From JAAELZ01 sp965223465 (GTDB lineage: Bacteria; Pseudomonadota; Gammaproteobacteria; Arenicellales; Poriferihabitantaceae), in the NCBI GenBank assembly GCA_965223465.1, contig OZ245025.1, positions 186,001-250,000 of the forward strand: DNA of 64,000 bases, given 5' to 3'. The notes under the pieces are model-generated. The model did no database searches, had not been told where the DNA came from, and saw only the letters and a list, made by a program, of their open reading frames with translations. Positions 27,424 to 36,794 of this stretch are shown piece after piece (the stretch's first letter is position 1; each line of letters begins with the position of its first letter). A program made the position numbers and the translations under genes.

Positions 27424-27517
27424 GGAGAGGTGGCCGAGTTGGCTGAAGGCGCTCCCCTGCTAAGGGAGTATAGGGTTTAAAGCTCTATCGAGGGTTCGAA
27501 TCCCTCTCTCTCCGCCA
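27424..27517 (+). tRNA. tRNA-Ser (GCU)
   Basis: Acceptor GGAGAGG pairs with TCTCTCC (last pair G-T), discriminator G and encoded CCA at 27515-27517. The anticodon GCT is at 27459-27461, and a long variable arm before the GAGGG-TTCGAAT-CCCTC T-arm is typical of class II serine tRNA. It follows csrA as in many gammaproteobacteria. Confidence 0.96.
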
Positions 27518-27586
27518 TTATTTAAAGAATCTCCAATTAAGGGTTTTAATTCAAGCCAATAAACTGGATAATCCGGCCTCCAATTT

Positions 27587-27663
27587 GCGCCCGTAGCTCA
27601 GCTGGATAGAGTACCTGGCTACGAACCAGGCGGTCAGACGTTCGAATCGTCTCGGGCGCGCCA
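27587..27663 (+). tRNA. tRNA-Arg (ACG)
   Basis: 77 bases with encoded CCA; acceptor GCGCCCG pairs with CGGGCGC. Anticodon ACG at 27621-27623, which is normally deaminated to ICG by TadA. Followed directly by a strong terminator. Confidence 0.96.
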
Positions 27664-27668
27664 AATTT

Positions 27669-27704
27669 GCAAAAAGCCCGCATCAACCTGTGCGGGCTTT
27701 TTGC
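27669..27704 (+). terminator. Rho-independent terminator after tRNA-Arg
   Basis: A perfect 14-base stem (27669-27682 with 27691-27704) around an eight-base loop. The arms carry A5 and T5 tracts, so the run of U is inside the stem's 3' side, as in many tRNA operon terminators. Confidence 0.85.
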
Positions 27705-28240
27705 GTATTAAGAACAGGCTACTTTAGGTGCGTTGGGTCACGTCAAACAATGGAAGTAATTTTGTTTTCGCTTCTTATTGTCTATATGAATAATGTTTAT
27801 ATATCAACGGTATAAATCGATCATTGAGTAGTTTTTAATTTGATATGATAATATCTATTACCAAGAGATAGCGTAATGCGCGATCTTGTATAAAGCTCGG
27901 GTAATACCCGCGTAGAAAATCATCGAAATTTAACGGTGTTAGTTTTCACGCGCGACACAAGTAAATAACATAGGTTACGTGTTAGTTGTTAGTAACGTCT
28001 TACAGGCTTTATGAAGATACTTGAGGGTAGGCTAGTGTTCTCATATCTGAAGTGATGGTGGCGGCAGAGAACAGTCGACTCCCGAATACTCGTCCCTTTT
28101 TAGCCATTCAGCCATTGAACGGTCATAGAGATAGGCATCATTAAGTATTAAGAAGATCTTTTTTAGATTTAACTCAGAGATCGACTAATTGAAGCGATTG
28201 CTTGAATAATGCCTTTTACACCGCCAGTTAAGCAGCATTT
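27705..28240. other. Gene-free region between tRNA-Arg and sat terminators
   Basis: About 540 bases bounded on each side by a terminator pointing inward. No reading frame with a ribosome site was found. A five-base hairpin CGGGT / ACCCG lies at 27898-27910. The sequence is AT-rich to 27850, then mixed. It could hold a small RNA, but I see no promoter-terminator pair that would define one. Confidence 0.5.
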
Positions 28241-28262
28241 AAAAGCGAGGCTCGCGCCCCGC
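28241..28262 (-). terminator. Rho-independent terminator of sat
   Basis: On the minus strand: seven-base stem GCGGGGC / GCCTCGC (one G-T pair) with a GCGA tetraloop followed by TTTT, 25 bases after the sat stop. Confidence 0.8.
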
Positions 28263-28287
28263 TATATGAATCTTAATTCAGAAAACT

Positions 28288-29475
28288 TTAGCCATTGATG
28301 CTTGAATAATAATCAATCAGGATTTTAGCGACTTCCGGACGTGAAAATTCTGGGGGAGGGGCCTCACCCTTACCCAACATCTCACGCACTTTGGTACCTG
28401 ATAGCAGCACAAAATCCTCTTTAGTATGATCTGGTGCTTCGCGCATCATCACCACCTGATCCAACTTTTTCGAATAAGCGGTATGATCTGCTTCAAAAAT
28501 TTCAATTTCCAGTGCGTTTTTTGGCACTTCGTTATGGAAAATGGTCTGTGCGTCAAAATCCCCATAGTAATCACCAACACCCGCGTGATCGCGCCCGATA
28601 ATAAAATGGGTGGCCCCCATATTCTGGCGGAATACCGCGTGTAACACGCCCTCTCGTGGCCCTGCATACAGCATGTCGAAGCCATAGCCGGTAACCATGA
28701 CGGAATTAGGGGGGAAATAAATATCTGCCATGGTTCGAATTGCGTTATCGCGCACGTCAGCTGGGATGTCGCCTGGTTTTAGTCGGCCCAATAACATATG
28801 TACTACTAAGCCATCGGCCCCAATTCTATCCATCGCCATATGGCACAGCTCTTCATGCGCACGGTGCATCGGGTTGCGTGTTTGAAATGCGACGATTTTT
28901 TTCCACCCTGCCTTTTTTATATCATTGCGTATTTGCACCGCTGTTTTGAAGGTGTTTGGGAAATCGGTCTCAAAATAGCTGTAGTTCAAAACTTCGATTG
29001 GCCCGGAAAGCAGGGTTCGGCCCTGACCATAAAAAGCTTCAATGCCTGGGTGTTCTCTGTCATCCGTACCATAGACCTTATTTGCGATGGTCTTCATATC
29101 ATCATCGGATAATGATTCGATCGCCTCAATATCCATGATAGCGAGTACTGGATTACCCTCAACATTTGGGTCACGCAGCGCTACCCGGCTATGCTCTGTG
29201 ACATCAGCGCTGTCGACTAGGCATAAAATAGGTGTCGGCCAGAACAGGCCATCTGTTGTGTGCATGGTGTTAGCGACGCTTAAGGCATCAGCGCGATTCA
29301 TATACCCTGTGAGTGGATTAAAGTATCCGGCACCGAGCATAACCGCGTCGGCGGCGCCTGCTGAGCTGATAATGATTGAATGTAGGTCTTTGGATTCTTC
29401 TATAAGGGCTGCTCGCCGGGTATCATCGGCAACAAACAAGGGGTTTAGGGTGTCTGACCCATGGGGTTTAATCAT
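28288..29475 (-). CDS. sat: Sulfate adenylyltransferase (ATP sulfurylase, Sat type)
   Basis: A 395-residue single-chain ATP sulfurylase, not the CysDN heterodimer. Active-site signatures are FQTRNPMHRAHEELC and IGRDHAGVGDYYG. It interconverts sulfate + ATP and APS + PPi. In sulfur-oxidising bacteria this form runs in reverse to make ATP; in others it serves assimilation. With no aprAB, cysC or cysH beside it, direction cannot be decided. AGGAGAG lies just before ATG 29475; a terminator follows. Monocistronic. Confidence 0.95.
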   Translation of the reverse strand: MIKPHGSDTLNPLFVADDTRRAALIEESKDLHSIIISSAGAADAVMLGAGYFNPLTGYMNRADALSVANTMHTTDGLFWPTPILCLVDSADVTEHSRVALRDPNVEGNPVLAIMDIEAIESLSDDDMKTIANKVYGTDDREHPGIEAFYGQGRTLLSGPIEVLNYSYFETDFPNTFKTAVQIRNDIKKAGWKKIVAFQTRNPMHRAHEELCHMAMDRIGADGLVVHMLLGRLKPGDIPADVRDNAIRTMADIYFPPNSVMVTGYGFDMLYAGPREGVLHAVFRQNMGATHFIIGRDHAGVGDYYGDFDAQTIFHNEVPKNALEIEIFEADHTAYSKKLDQVVMMREAPDHTKEDFVLLSGTKVREMLGKGEAPPPEFSRPEVAKILIDYYSSING

Positions 29476-29644
29476 GTGGCTCTCCTAACAAAAGGTGTTT
29501 TAGTTCGAACAATGGTTATGACGGAAAGGTAGCACCATTTTAGGGAGATGCGAATGCTTGCTAGCACTGAAATAATTGATTCCCTTATTAATTACCCGTG
29601 AATCAGGAATTATTTGTGTAGCCTTACTTGAGTTGGTTTAGTGA

Positions 29645-30718
29645 TTATCCCTTAGCCGAAATCGCCCTTTTACTGTCTACAGCGTCCGCCAGGGTTTGGA
29701 TAATTTGCTCAGTCTGCGCAAAATTGATACATGCATCCGTGATGCTTTGTCCATAGACTAACGGCTTTTTAGCATTGATATCCTGATTGCCTTCGACCAG
29801 ATGGCTTTCTATCATGACCCCGATAATACGCTGCTCACCAGCGCTTATTTGCGCGGCAACATTCTTCGCAACTGGAATTTGATTTGTATGTTGTTTGAGG
29901 CTGTTTGCATGGCTCAAGTCAATCATTACCATTGGGCGCAGCTTAGTTTGCGCTAATAGTTTACAAGCTTGCTCAACACTCTCAGCATCATAGTTTGGCT
30001 CATTCCCACCGCGTAAAATAATATGACAGTCGTCATTGCCACTGGTACCAAAAATAGCTGAATGGCCTTGCTTGGTAACACTTAAAAAATGATGCGGTTT
30101 GCTGGACGCGGCGATGGCATCTGCGGCTATTTGGATGTTGCCATTGGTGCCGTTTTTAAAACCAACCGGGCAGGACAAGCCGGAGGCAAGTTCACGATGA
30201 CTCTGGCTTTCAGTGGTGCGTGCTCCAATCGCGCCCCAGGAGATCAGATCCGCATAATACTGCGGTGAAATTAAATCCAGATACTCAGTTCCACAGGGCA
30301 TCCCAATATGACTCAAGTCAATTAGCAATTCACGAGCGGTTCTAAGGCCTTTATTGATTTGGTAGCTCCCATTGAGGTCTGGGTCATTTATCAAACCTTT
30401 CCAACCGATTGTGGTACGGGGCTTTTCAAAATACACGCGCATGATAATGTGCAGCTGTTCGTGATACTGTGCGCGCAATGCCATGAGCTTTTCGGCATAC
30501 TCTATAGCTGCTTTGGTGTCGTGAATAGAACAAGGCCCGCTTATTACGATTAGGCGGTCATCGTCTCCATGCAGAATATCATGACTAGCCTTGCGTGCAG
30601 CCAGAACCGTATTCTCAGCAGCCTCAGTAATTGGGTGGACTTTGTTCAAGTCTTCAGGCGCAATAACCTCGACGGTATCGACAATGCGTAAGTTATCAGT
30701 GGGCGTTCGGTAGAGCAC
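29645..30718 (-). CDS. 3-deoxy-7-phosphoheptulonate synthase, class I
   Basis: A 357-residue DAHP synthase, first enzyme of the shikimate pathway (PEP + erythrose-4-phosphate). Motifs: VISGPCSIHD, RVYFEKPRTTIGWKGLINDPDL, GARTTESQSHRELASGLSCPVGFKNGT and DLSHANS. Homologous to AroF/AroG/AroH; I cannot say which amino acid inhibits it. GTG start at 30718 with no clear ribosome site. Monocistronic and divergent from the bactofilin gene. Confidence 0.95.
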   Translation of the reverse strand: MLYRTPTDNLRIVDTVEVIAPEDLNKVHPITEAAENTVLAARKASHDILHGDDDRLIVISGPCSIHDTKAAIEYAEKLMALRAQYHEQLHIIMRVYFEKPRTTIGWKGLINDPDLNGSYQINKGLRTARELLIDLSHIGMPCGTEYLDLISPQYYADLISWGAIGARTTESQSHRELASGLSCPVGFKNGTNGNIQIAADAIAASSKPHHFLSVTKQGHSAIFGTSGNDDCHIILRGGNEPNYDAESVEQACKLLAQTKLRPMVMIDLSHANSLKQHTNQIPVAKNVAAQISAGEQRIIGVMIESHLVEGNQDINAKKPLVYGQSITDACINFAQTEQIIQTLADAVDSKRAISAKG

Positions 30719-30916
30719 GTATTTTTGGCCAAATAGATGAGGCGCTGTATTGTAGGGTTTTAGTCAAATATTTAAAACTATAGATAGTTAATTATTAACC
30801 ATTTTAGTATCCTTAGTCGCAATTGTTGGTTGGAACAGCTACGCGCATTTAGCGCGCTAAAACATCGTTAGACTAAACCAACTTCACTGAACCTATTATT
30901 GAGCCTAAGTTTGATT

Positions 30917-31405
30917 ATGAAAAAGAAAAAGTCGACAACCGAGATCAGCGATGATACCGCGACTGAAAAGCAATCTGTCGTTGGCAAGACATTGCAATTT
31001 GATGGCAATATCAAGGGCGATGAGGATTTGACCATAGAAGGGACGATTGAAGGAACCATTATGTTGAGTAAAGCTGTGGTGACCGTCGCAAAAAAAGGTT
31101 TGGTACGAGGTGACATCGTTGCCAAAACCATCCTGATTGAAGGCGAGGTACGAGGAGAAATGCGCGGAACGGACGTGGTTGAAATTGCCCCTAGTGGCGT
31201 GGTTCACGGCGATATTCGGGCACCGCGCGTCATGTTACAAGATGGGTGCCAGTTTAAAGGCTTGGTTGATATGGATCACAAAGACACGCCATTGGGTGAG
31301 CGTAACCGCCCACCTCAACCGGTATCACCTGCGAATAAAAAGCACTCAGAACTGAAAGCTCCTCCAAAAATCCCCAATCTGTCCATTAAGCCTCAAAATA
31401 ATTAA
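30917..31405 (+). CDS. Bactofilin
   Basis: A 162-residue bactofilin (polymerising cytoskeletal protein). A charged N-terminal tail precedes the right-handed beta-helix core (about 25-125), seen in the turn-by-turn repeats KTLQFDGNIKGDEDLTIEGTIEGTI and VVTVAKKGLVRGDIVAKTILIEGEVRGEM. A Pro-rich C-terminal tail follows. Bactofilins localise envelope enzymes or polar machinery. ATG 30917 is preferred to TTG 30899. The peroxiredoxin gene starts three bases after its stop. Confidence 0.92.
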   Translation: MKKKKSTTEISDDTATEKQSVVGKTLQFDGNIKGDEDLTIEGTIEGTIMLSKAVVTVAKKGLVRGDIVAKTILIEGEVRGEMRGTDVVEIAPSGVVHGDIRAPRVMLQDGCQFKGLVDMDHKDTPLGERNRPPQPVSPANKKHSELKAPPKIPNLSIKPQNN

Positions 31406-31408
31406 GCT

Positions 31409-31885
31409 ATGAGTATTACCGAAGCAAAAGCAGCTCCCAATTTCACCTTGCCAGACCAAAATGGTGAATCTGTTTCCCTCTCTGATTTTAAGGGCAAGCA
31501 GCTTATCGTATATTTTTACCCAAAAGACAATACGCCGGGTTGTACCAAGCAAGCTATCGGATTTACCGATTTGTATGCAGAGTTTCAGGCGCTCAATACT
31601 GAAATATTGGGTATTTCGCCCGATGGCGCCAGCTCGCACCAAAAATTCATCGGTTTATACGATATCCCCTATCCATTGTTGAGCGATGCGGATAAAACGG
31701 TAATGCGGGAATATGGCGCCTGGGGTAAAAAAATGATGTATGGAAAAGAAGTCACCGGTACCATACGTTCAACCGCGTGGATTGACGAGCAGGGCAAAGT
31801 TGTTAAACACTGGAAAAAGGTACCCAAAGCGGCGGATCATCCCATGAAAGTACTAGCGCAAATCAAAGCCGCTAATACCAATTAA
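31409..31885 (+). CDS. bcp: Thioredoxin-dependent peroxiredoxin (BCP/PrxQ)
   Basis: A 158-residue peroxiredoxin that reduces peroxides through Cys45 in FYPKDNTPGCTKQA. The resolving cysteine that many PrxQ proteins carry five residues later (position 50) is an isoleucine here, and no other Cys exists in the protein. It must work as a one-Cys enzyme with an external thiol. It begins three bases after the bactofilin stop, so the two are cotranscribed. It converges on pilT. Confidence 0.93.
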   Translation: MSITEAKAAPNFTLPDQNGESVSLSDFKGKQLIVYFYPKDNTPGCTKQAIGFTDLYAEFQALNTEILGISPDGASSHQKFIGLYDIPYPLLSDADKTVMREYGAWGKKMMYGKEVTGTIRSTAWIDEQGKVVKHWKKVPKAADHPMKVLAQIKAANTN

Positions 31886-31923
31886 TAATTTTTCTGTCTA
31901 GCCGAAAGAGTTAGGGGTAAAGG

Positions 31924-32973
31924 TTATCTGACCAGTTTTTCCAGCATAGTCTGATCTCGCATCATTGGGCGCGCGACATCAATATTGATGACGCCACGAT
32001 CAACCAGTTTAAACAGACTGTCGTCCATGGTTTGCATACCAAGATTCATGCCGGTTTGAATGGACGAGAATATTTGCGGAATTTTATTTTCGCGGATCAA
32101 GTTGCGCACCGCGTTGGTGCCAATTAAGATTTCATGCGCTGCGACTCGACCCCCACCATTTTTAGGCAATAATACTTGCGCAATAATGGACTGAATTGAT
32201 TCGGATAACATGGTACGTACCATGGCTTTATCACCTGATGAAAAAGAGTCAATTATCCGGTCAACTGCCTTGCTGGCAGAGTTGGTATGCAGCGTGGATA
32301 GCACTAAGTGCCCAGTTTCGGCGGCGGTTAAGGCCAGTGAAATGGTTTCTGGGTCACGCATCTCCCCCACCAGAATGACATCTGGGTCTTCACGCAGCGA
32401 GGCCCGCAGCGCCGAGGCAAATGACTTAGTATGTTGCTCTAGCTCGCGTTGATTGATGACACAGTTCTTGGGTGCATGGATAAATTCTATGGGGTCTTCG
32501 ATGGTAAGAATATGGGCACGCCTTCTTTCGTTGATTGCGTCCACCATTGCGGCTAGCGTGGTTGATTTACCTGAACCGGTTGGGCCTGTAACTAATATCA
32601 AGCCGCGTGGTTTTTCGGTTAATGTATTGAATATTGAAGGCGCATTAAGTTCCTCCAGAGTGGATATTTTTGTTGGGATGGTTCTAAATGCCGCACCTGG
32701 TCCGCGTAATTGTTGATAAGCGTTAACCCTGAATCGGGCCAAGCCTTCCAAGCTATATGCGAAATCCAGATCGTGCGTTTCATCAAAAATTTGCTGTTGA
32801 TGATCGTTCATAATCCCGTGGATCATATCCAGGATTTTATCTTTCTCCAGCGTAGCAGAATTAAGCCGTTTGATTTCGCCATCAATACGTATCATTGGTG
32901 GCATGCCAGAGGTTATATGTAAGTCAGACGCCCCATTTTCTACCGCAAAGGTAAGTAAATCTTCAAGTTGCAT
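31924..32973 (-). CDS. pilT: Type IV pilus retraction ATPase PilT
   Basis: A 349-residue hexameric ATPase that powers pilus retraction and twitching. Walker A GPTGSGKST (about 130), the Asp box (EDPIEFIH), Walker B (DVILVGEMRDPETI) and the His box (ETGHLVLSTLHTN) are all intact. The AVRNLIRENK motif near the end is the PilT-specific retraction signature (AIRNLIRE). It is divergent from yggS, as in pseudomonads. No pilU is adjacent. Confidence 0.96.
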   Translation of the reverse strand: MQLEDLLTFAVENGASDLHITSGMPPMIRIDGEIKRLNSATLEKDKILDMIHGIMNDHQQQIFDETHDLDFAYSLEGLARFRVNAYQQLRGPGAAFRTIPTKISTLEELNAPSIFNTLTEKPRGLILVTGPTGSGKSTTLAAMVDAINERRRAHILTIEDPIEFIHAPKNCVINQRELEQHTKSFASALRASLREDPDVILVGEMRDPETISLALTAAETGHLVLSTLHTNSASKAVDRIIDSFSSGDKAMVRTMLSESIQSIIAQVLLPKNGGGRVAAHEILIGTNAVRNLIRENKIPQIFSSIQTGMNLGMQTMDDSLFKLVDRGVINIDVARPMMRDQTMLEKLVR

Positions 32974-33065
32974 AGTATTATTAGTGTGTGCATCGAAAGT
33001 TACGAGTGAATATACAATAAATCCAGGCCCAATAGTGATGAAATTGATTGTTGAAAGTAAAGTAA

Positions 33066-33743
33066 ATGACTGATTTAGTTCAATTACAAGAAGAAATTAC
33101 CGAGATATCTTTGCGTTATCATCGTCCGGCTGACAGTGTTCGTTTAGTCGCAGTGAGTAAAACGCGTAGTGCAGCAGAAGTGTTAAAATTGGTTGAGCTT
33201 GGCCAGCGTGATTTTGGTGAAAATTATTTACAAGAGGCGATCGTCAAACAACAAGCGTTGGTAGATTATGCGATCGAATGGCATTTTATAGGTGCGATTC
33301 AAAGTAGGAAAGCTAAGCAAATTGCGGAGAATTTTAATTGGGTACATAGCTTGGACAGAATGAAAGTGGCCGCTAAACTCAATCTGGCCAGAGAAGGCTT
33401 GCCAGCGCTTAATGTATTGATTCAGGTGAATCTAGAAGCGGAAGCGTCAAAAGGTGGGGTGGAGCCAGCAGCGCTGGATGACTTGGCACACGAAGTCGCC
33501 CAGCTTCCCAATTTACATTTGCGAGGGTTAATGTTTATGCCTATGTTACACCGGGATTTTGCATCTCAACGCGCTATCTTTCATCAAGGCAAGGTACTGT
33601 TTGACGAGCTTAAACAAAAATTACCGCAGATAGATCAGCTTTCAATGGGGATGACTGGGGATATGCACGCAGCAATCGCCGAAGGGGCCACCATGGTTAG
33701 AATAGGCACGGCGTTATTTGGTGAACGAGAATTAGCGGTATAG
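33066..33743 (+). CDS. yggS: PLP homeostasis protein YggS
   Basis: A 225-residue fold-type III PLP-binding protein. The PLP lysine is in LVAVSKTRSAAEV (about Lys35), and the FIGAIQSRKAKQI and GLMFMPM segments and SMGMTGDMHAAIAEGATMVRIGTALFG phosphate site are typical. It has no known catalytic reaction but keeps vitamin B6 pools balanced. Four bases separate it from proC; yggT follows, forming the usual yggS-proC-yggT operon. Confidence 0.95.
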   Translation: MTDLVQLQEEITEISLRYHRPADSVRLVAVSKTRSAAEVLKLVELGQRDFGENYLQEAIVKQQALVDYAIEWHFIGAIQSRKAKQIAENFNWVHSLDRMKVAAKLNLAREGLPALNVLIQVNLEAEASKGGVEPAALDDLAHEVAQLPNLHLRGLMFMPMLHRDFASQRAIFHQGKVLFDELKQKLPQIDQLSMGMTGDMHAAIAEGATMVRIGTALFGERELAV

Positions 33744-33747
33744 CAAA

Positions 33748-34560
33748 ATGAAAGATCTCAATATTGGTTTTATCGGTGCGGGTAATATGGCACAAGCAAT
33801 TATCGGTGGCTTATTAAAAACGGGTACCGATGCTGGTCAGATCACGATCTTTGATCCTAATAAATCACTTACCAGCCAGTTAAGCGATCATTTAGGTGTG
33901 GCGGTTGCTGCGGATAGCAGGCAGCTGTTTGCGCGTTGTGATGTGATCGTGATAGCGGTAAAACCTCAGGTCATGCAAGCCGCAATGGAAAATCTGCAGG
34001 GGGCAGTGCTGAATGAAGCGGCGTTTATGATTAGTGTTGCGGCAGGTATTCCAATTAAACAAATGCAACGCTGGATAGGAGCTGCCCATCCGCTAGTGCG
34101 GGTTATGCCGAATACACCTGCCTTGGTCGGTGCCGGAATCTCCGGTTTATTTGCCAGTGATGAAGTCACGCAGACACAAAAACAGTCCGCAGAATCGATA
34201 CTGCGCGCGGTCGGTTCTGTCACTTGGGTAGAGCATGAGCCGTTGATCGATGCGGTCACGGCGGTTTCAGGCAGTGGCCCTGCCTATTTCTTTTATTTTA
34301 TTGAGGCATTAGAACAAGCTGCACTTGAAAACGGCTTGGATCAAGATCAAGCACGCTTATTGAGCCTGGAAACTGCATTTGGTGCCGCAAAATTGGCGAT
34401 GGAGAGCGATGCAAGTGCTGCTACACTACGAGCGCGTGTGACTTCCCCAGGAGGGACTACAGAGGCAGCATTGGCTATACTGAACCAGCATAAGGTTGCA
34501 AAGCGTCTCAGAGAAGCGGTTGCGGCGGCGGCAAAGCGCGCCAAGGAACTGGCCTCTTAG
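33748..34560 (+). CDS. proC: Pyrroline-5-carboxylate reductase
   Basis: A 270-residue NAD(P)H-dependent reductase making proline from pyrroline-5-carboxylate. N-terminal Rossmann motif FIGAGNMAQAIIGGL, the RVMPNTPALVGAG block, and the C-terminal VSGSGPAYFFYFIEAL and VTSPGGTTEAAL signature are all present. Middle gene of the yggS-proC-yggT operon. Confidence 0.97.
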   Translation: MKDLNIGFIGAGNMAQAIIGGLLKTGTDAGQITIFDPNKSLTSQLSDHLGVAVAADSRQLFARCDVIVIAVKPQVMQAAMENLQGAVLNEAAFMISVAAGIPIKQMQRWIGAAHPLVRVMPNTPALVGAGISGLFASDEVTQTQKQSAESILRAVGSVTWVEHEPLIDAVTAVSGSGPAYFFYFIEALEQAALENGLDQDQARLLSLETAFGAAKLAMESDASAATLRARVTSPGGTTEAALAILNQHKVAKRLREAVAAAAKRAKELAS

Positions 34561-34577
34561 TAAACTCGATATTCATC

Positions 34578-35147
34578 ATGAACCCAATTCAAGATAGCTT
34601 TAGTTTTTTAATTGATACCCTTTTCCAGCTGTATATGCTGCTGGTTTTGTTACGCTTTTTATTCCAGCTGTGCCGGGTTAATTTTCGTAACCCAATCGTT
34701 GGGCCGGTCGTTAAACTAACGCAACCCCCGCTAAGCTGGCTGCGTCGATTTATTCCCGGCTTGTTTGGGGTTGATTTGTCCGCGTTGGTGCTATTCGTTC
34801 TATTGGCCTTGGCGAAGCTATTTCTGCTTAGCACCATTGGTACGGCTAATTTTAGCGTAATGGGTGGTATTGTTTGGGCAATCGCCACACTGCTGAATAC
34901 GACTATATGGATATTTATTATTGCCATTTTTATGCAAGCAATCATGAGTTGGTTTATGCCACACCCCGGGCATCCAATGATTGCATTGCTGGGTGATTTG
35001 ACCCGGCCAATATTGCAGCCCATTCGCCAGATTTTACCCGCCATGGGCGGTATTGATTTCTCACCCATTGTGGCTTTTATCGCTTTAAATTTCTTGCAAA
35101 AACTGTTGATTTCGCCTCTTTACTTTAGTGCACAGCAATTGATGTAA
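34578..35147 (+). CDS. yggT: YggT family membrane protein
   Basis: A 189-residue inner-membrane protein made of two YggT repeats of two helices each. Each repeat has an RNP-like element after the first helix: RNPIVGPVVKLTQPPLSWLRRFIPG and PHPGHPMIALLGDLTRPILQPIRQILPAMGG. Relatives are tied to osmotic tolerance and cell shape. Its stop is one base from the convergent stop of the AmpG-like gene, so the two transcripts must overlap. Confidence 0.92.
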   Translation: MNPIQDSFSFLIDTLFQLYMLLVLLRFLFQLCRVNFRNPIVGPVVKLTQPPLSWLRRFIPGLFGVDLSALVLFVLLALAKLFLLSTIGTANFSVMGGIVWAIATLLNTTIWIFIIAIFMQAIMSWFMPHPGHPMIALLGDLTRPILQPIRQILPAMGGIDFSPIVAFIALNFLQKLLISPLYFSAQQLM

Positions 35148-35148
35148 G

Positions 35149-36723
35149 TTAAGTTTTAGCCGTTTCTAGAAAATGAACTGAAGATAGGGTCAGCTTTCTA
35201 CCTGCATACATTATCAGAACAATAGCGGGAATCCCCAGCAACGCGGTGATGAGGAAAAACTGGTTGTAGCCAACACTGTCGACCATCGAACCCGAATAAC
35301 CTCCCAAGACCTTTGGAAAAAGTGTCATCAGTGAGCTGAAAATGGCGTATTGGGTTGCAGTAAATTGAATGTTAGTTAAGGAGGATAAAAAGGCAATAAA
35401 CGCGGCACTTGCTAAACCAGCGGAAAGGTTATCTGCAGAAATAACCCCAATTAGCATCCATTTTGTTGGGTCACTCTGTGCCAGTAACATGAACAATAAA
35501 TTTGTGGCGGCACCCAGTACGGCACCTAGTAATAGAATACGCATTACCCCAAAACGTACTGACAATAATCCTCCCAGAAAACCGCCTGCGATGGTCATTG
35601 CTAAGCCAAAAGACTTTACGATTGTCGCGATATCAGTTTTGCTGTAGCCCATATCTTGGTAGAACACATTTGAAATCACACCTAGAACGATATCTGAAAT
35701 TCGATATACGCTGATTAGTGCTAGCAAAAGCAAGGCTAGGCTTACTTTATAGCGCGTGAAGAATTCTTTAAGTGGGTCTATATAGCTGGATTGGACTAAT
35801 TCAGAATCAATCGCGCCTATTTTTACCAGTAACCATGCCGCCGTAAAAGCTGCAATTAGTGCTATCGAGAGCCGTGCAGTTTCGATCAAAATACTTGAGA
35901 ACGCTTTATTGCCTAACATTGTAGTCAATTCTGCTTTATAAAGCGTAAGTGGCTGGGTCAACAAGTAGGCCGAAATAAAGGCGGCGACCACGCACAAGAA
36001 CAGCCCGACCAACGACAGGCTTTTTGTCTTGTCTAGATACGAATCGTTAAGCCTGTACTGCACAGGCTCGGTAATGATGAGGGTGGTTAGTACACCAACC
36101 AGCATGCTTATGGCCATTATGCGGTATGACCATTGCCAAGCGCTGGCGTTATAGGATTGCGCGTTGGTGCCGAAATAATCGGCTAAAAATAGCGCGCCGG
36201 CGCCAGCGAGCAACATTCCTATTCGGTAGCCCGCTATATAAGTGGACGACATCAAGGCCTGCAGAGAACTATCGGCCGATTCAATACGATAGGCATCGAT
36301 TACGATATCCTGTGTAGCGGATGAAAACCCCAGCAAAACAGCAGCAAGTGCCATCCAGCGCAAACTGGTTTGTTCTTGCGCCGGGTCGACGATACTCATC
36401 CATAAAATTGCTGCGATTATTGCTAATTGTGCGACCAACATCCAGGCACGTCTGCGCCCGAGGAGCTTAGTAAGTATAGGTAAGGGCAGCATGTCGATCA
36501 GGGGTGCCCAAACAAATTTAAAGGAATACCCTAGGGCCGCCCAACTGAAGAACGTTACAGTCGACCGGCTGACGCCTGCCTCTCGTAACCAAAGAGAAAG
36601 AGAAGAGAAAATCAACAATATGGGTATCCCAGCAGAGAAGCCCAGGAATAACATGGTGATCACGCGCGGGTGCAAGAATGCACGTAAACTGTCTTGCCAA
36701 GTTGGCGCAGGACGGGCGGTCAC
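35149..36723 (-). CDS. ampG: AmpG-like MFS permease
   Basis: A 524-residue major facilitator permease with 12-14 predicted helices. LGFSAGIPILLIFSSLSLWLREAGV at the N-terminus and WAPLIDMLPLPILTKLLGRRRAW are AmpG hallmarks. AmpG imports GlcNAc-anhydro-muropeptides for wall recycling and beta-lactamase induction. The long central loop and length fit AmpG of this class. GTG start at 36723. No ampD or nagZ nearby, so substrate is inferred from family. Confidence 0.85.
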   Translation of the reverse strand: MTARPAPTWQDSLRAFLHPRVITMLFLGFSAGIPILLIFSSLSLWLREAGVSRSTVTFFSWAALGYSFKFVWAPLIDMLPLPILTKLLGRRRAWMLVAQLAIIAAILWMSIVDPAQEQTSLRWMALAAVLLGFSSATQDIVIDAYRIESADSSLQALMSSTYIAGYRIGMLLAGAGALFLADYFGTNAQSYNASAWQWSYRIMAISMLVGVLTTLIITEPVQYRLNDSYLDKTKSLSLVGLFLCVVAAFISAYLLTQPLTLYKAELTTMLGNKAFSSILIETARLSIALIAAFTAAWLLVKIGAIDSELVQSSYIDPLKEFFTRYKVSLALLLLALISVYRISDIVLGVISNVFYQDMGYSKTDIATIVKSFGLAMTIAGGFLGGLLSVRFGVMRILLLGAVLGAATNLLFMLLAQSDPTKWMLIGVISADNLSAGLASAAFIAFLSSLTNIQFTATQYAIFSSLMTLFPKVLGGYSGSMVDSVGYNQFFLITALLGIPAIVLIMYAGRKLTLSSVHFLETAKT

Positions 36724-36794
36724 AGGGGAGTCTCTAGATGTTTTGTGGAGAATTATACGTTATTATCATGTTGGAAAAACCTTAAAGAATAATC

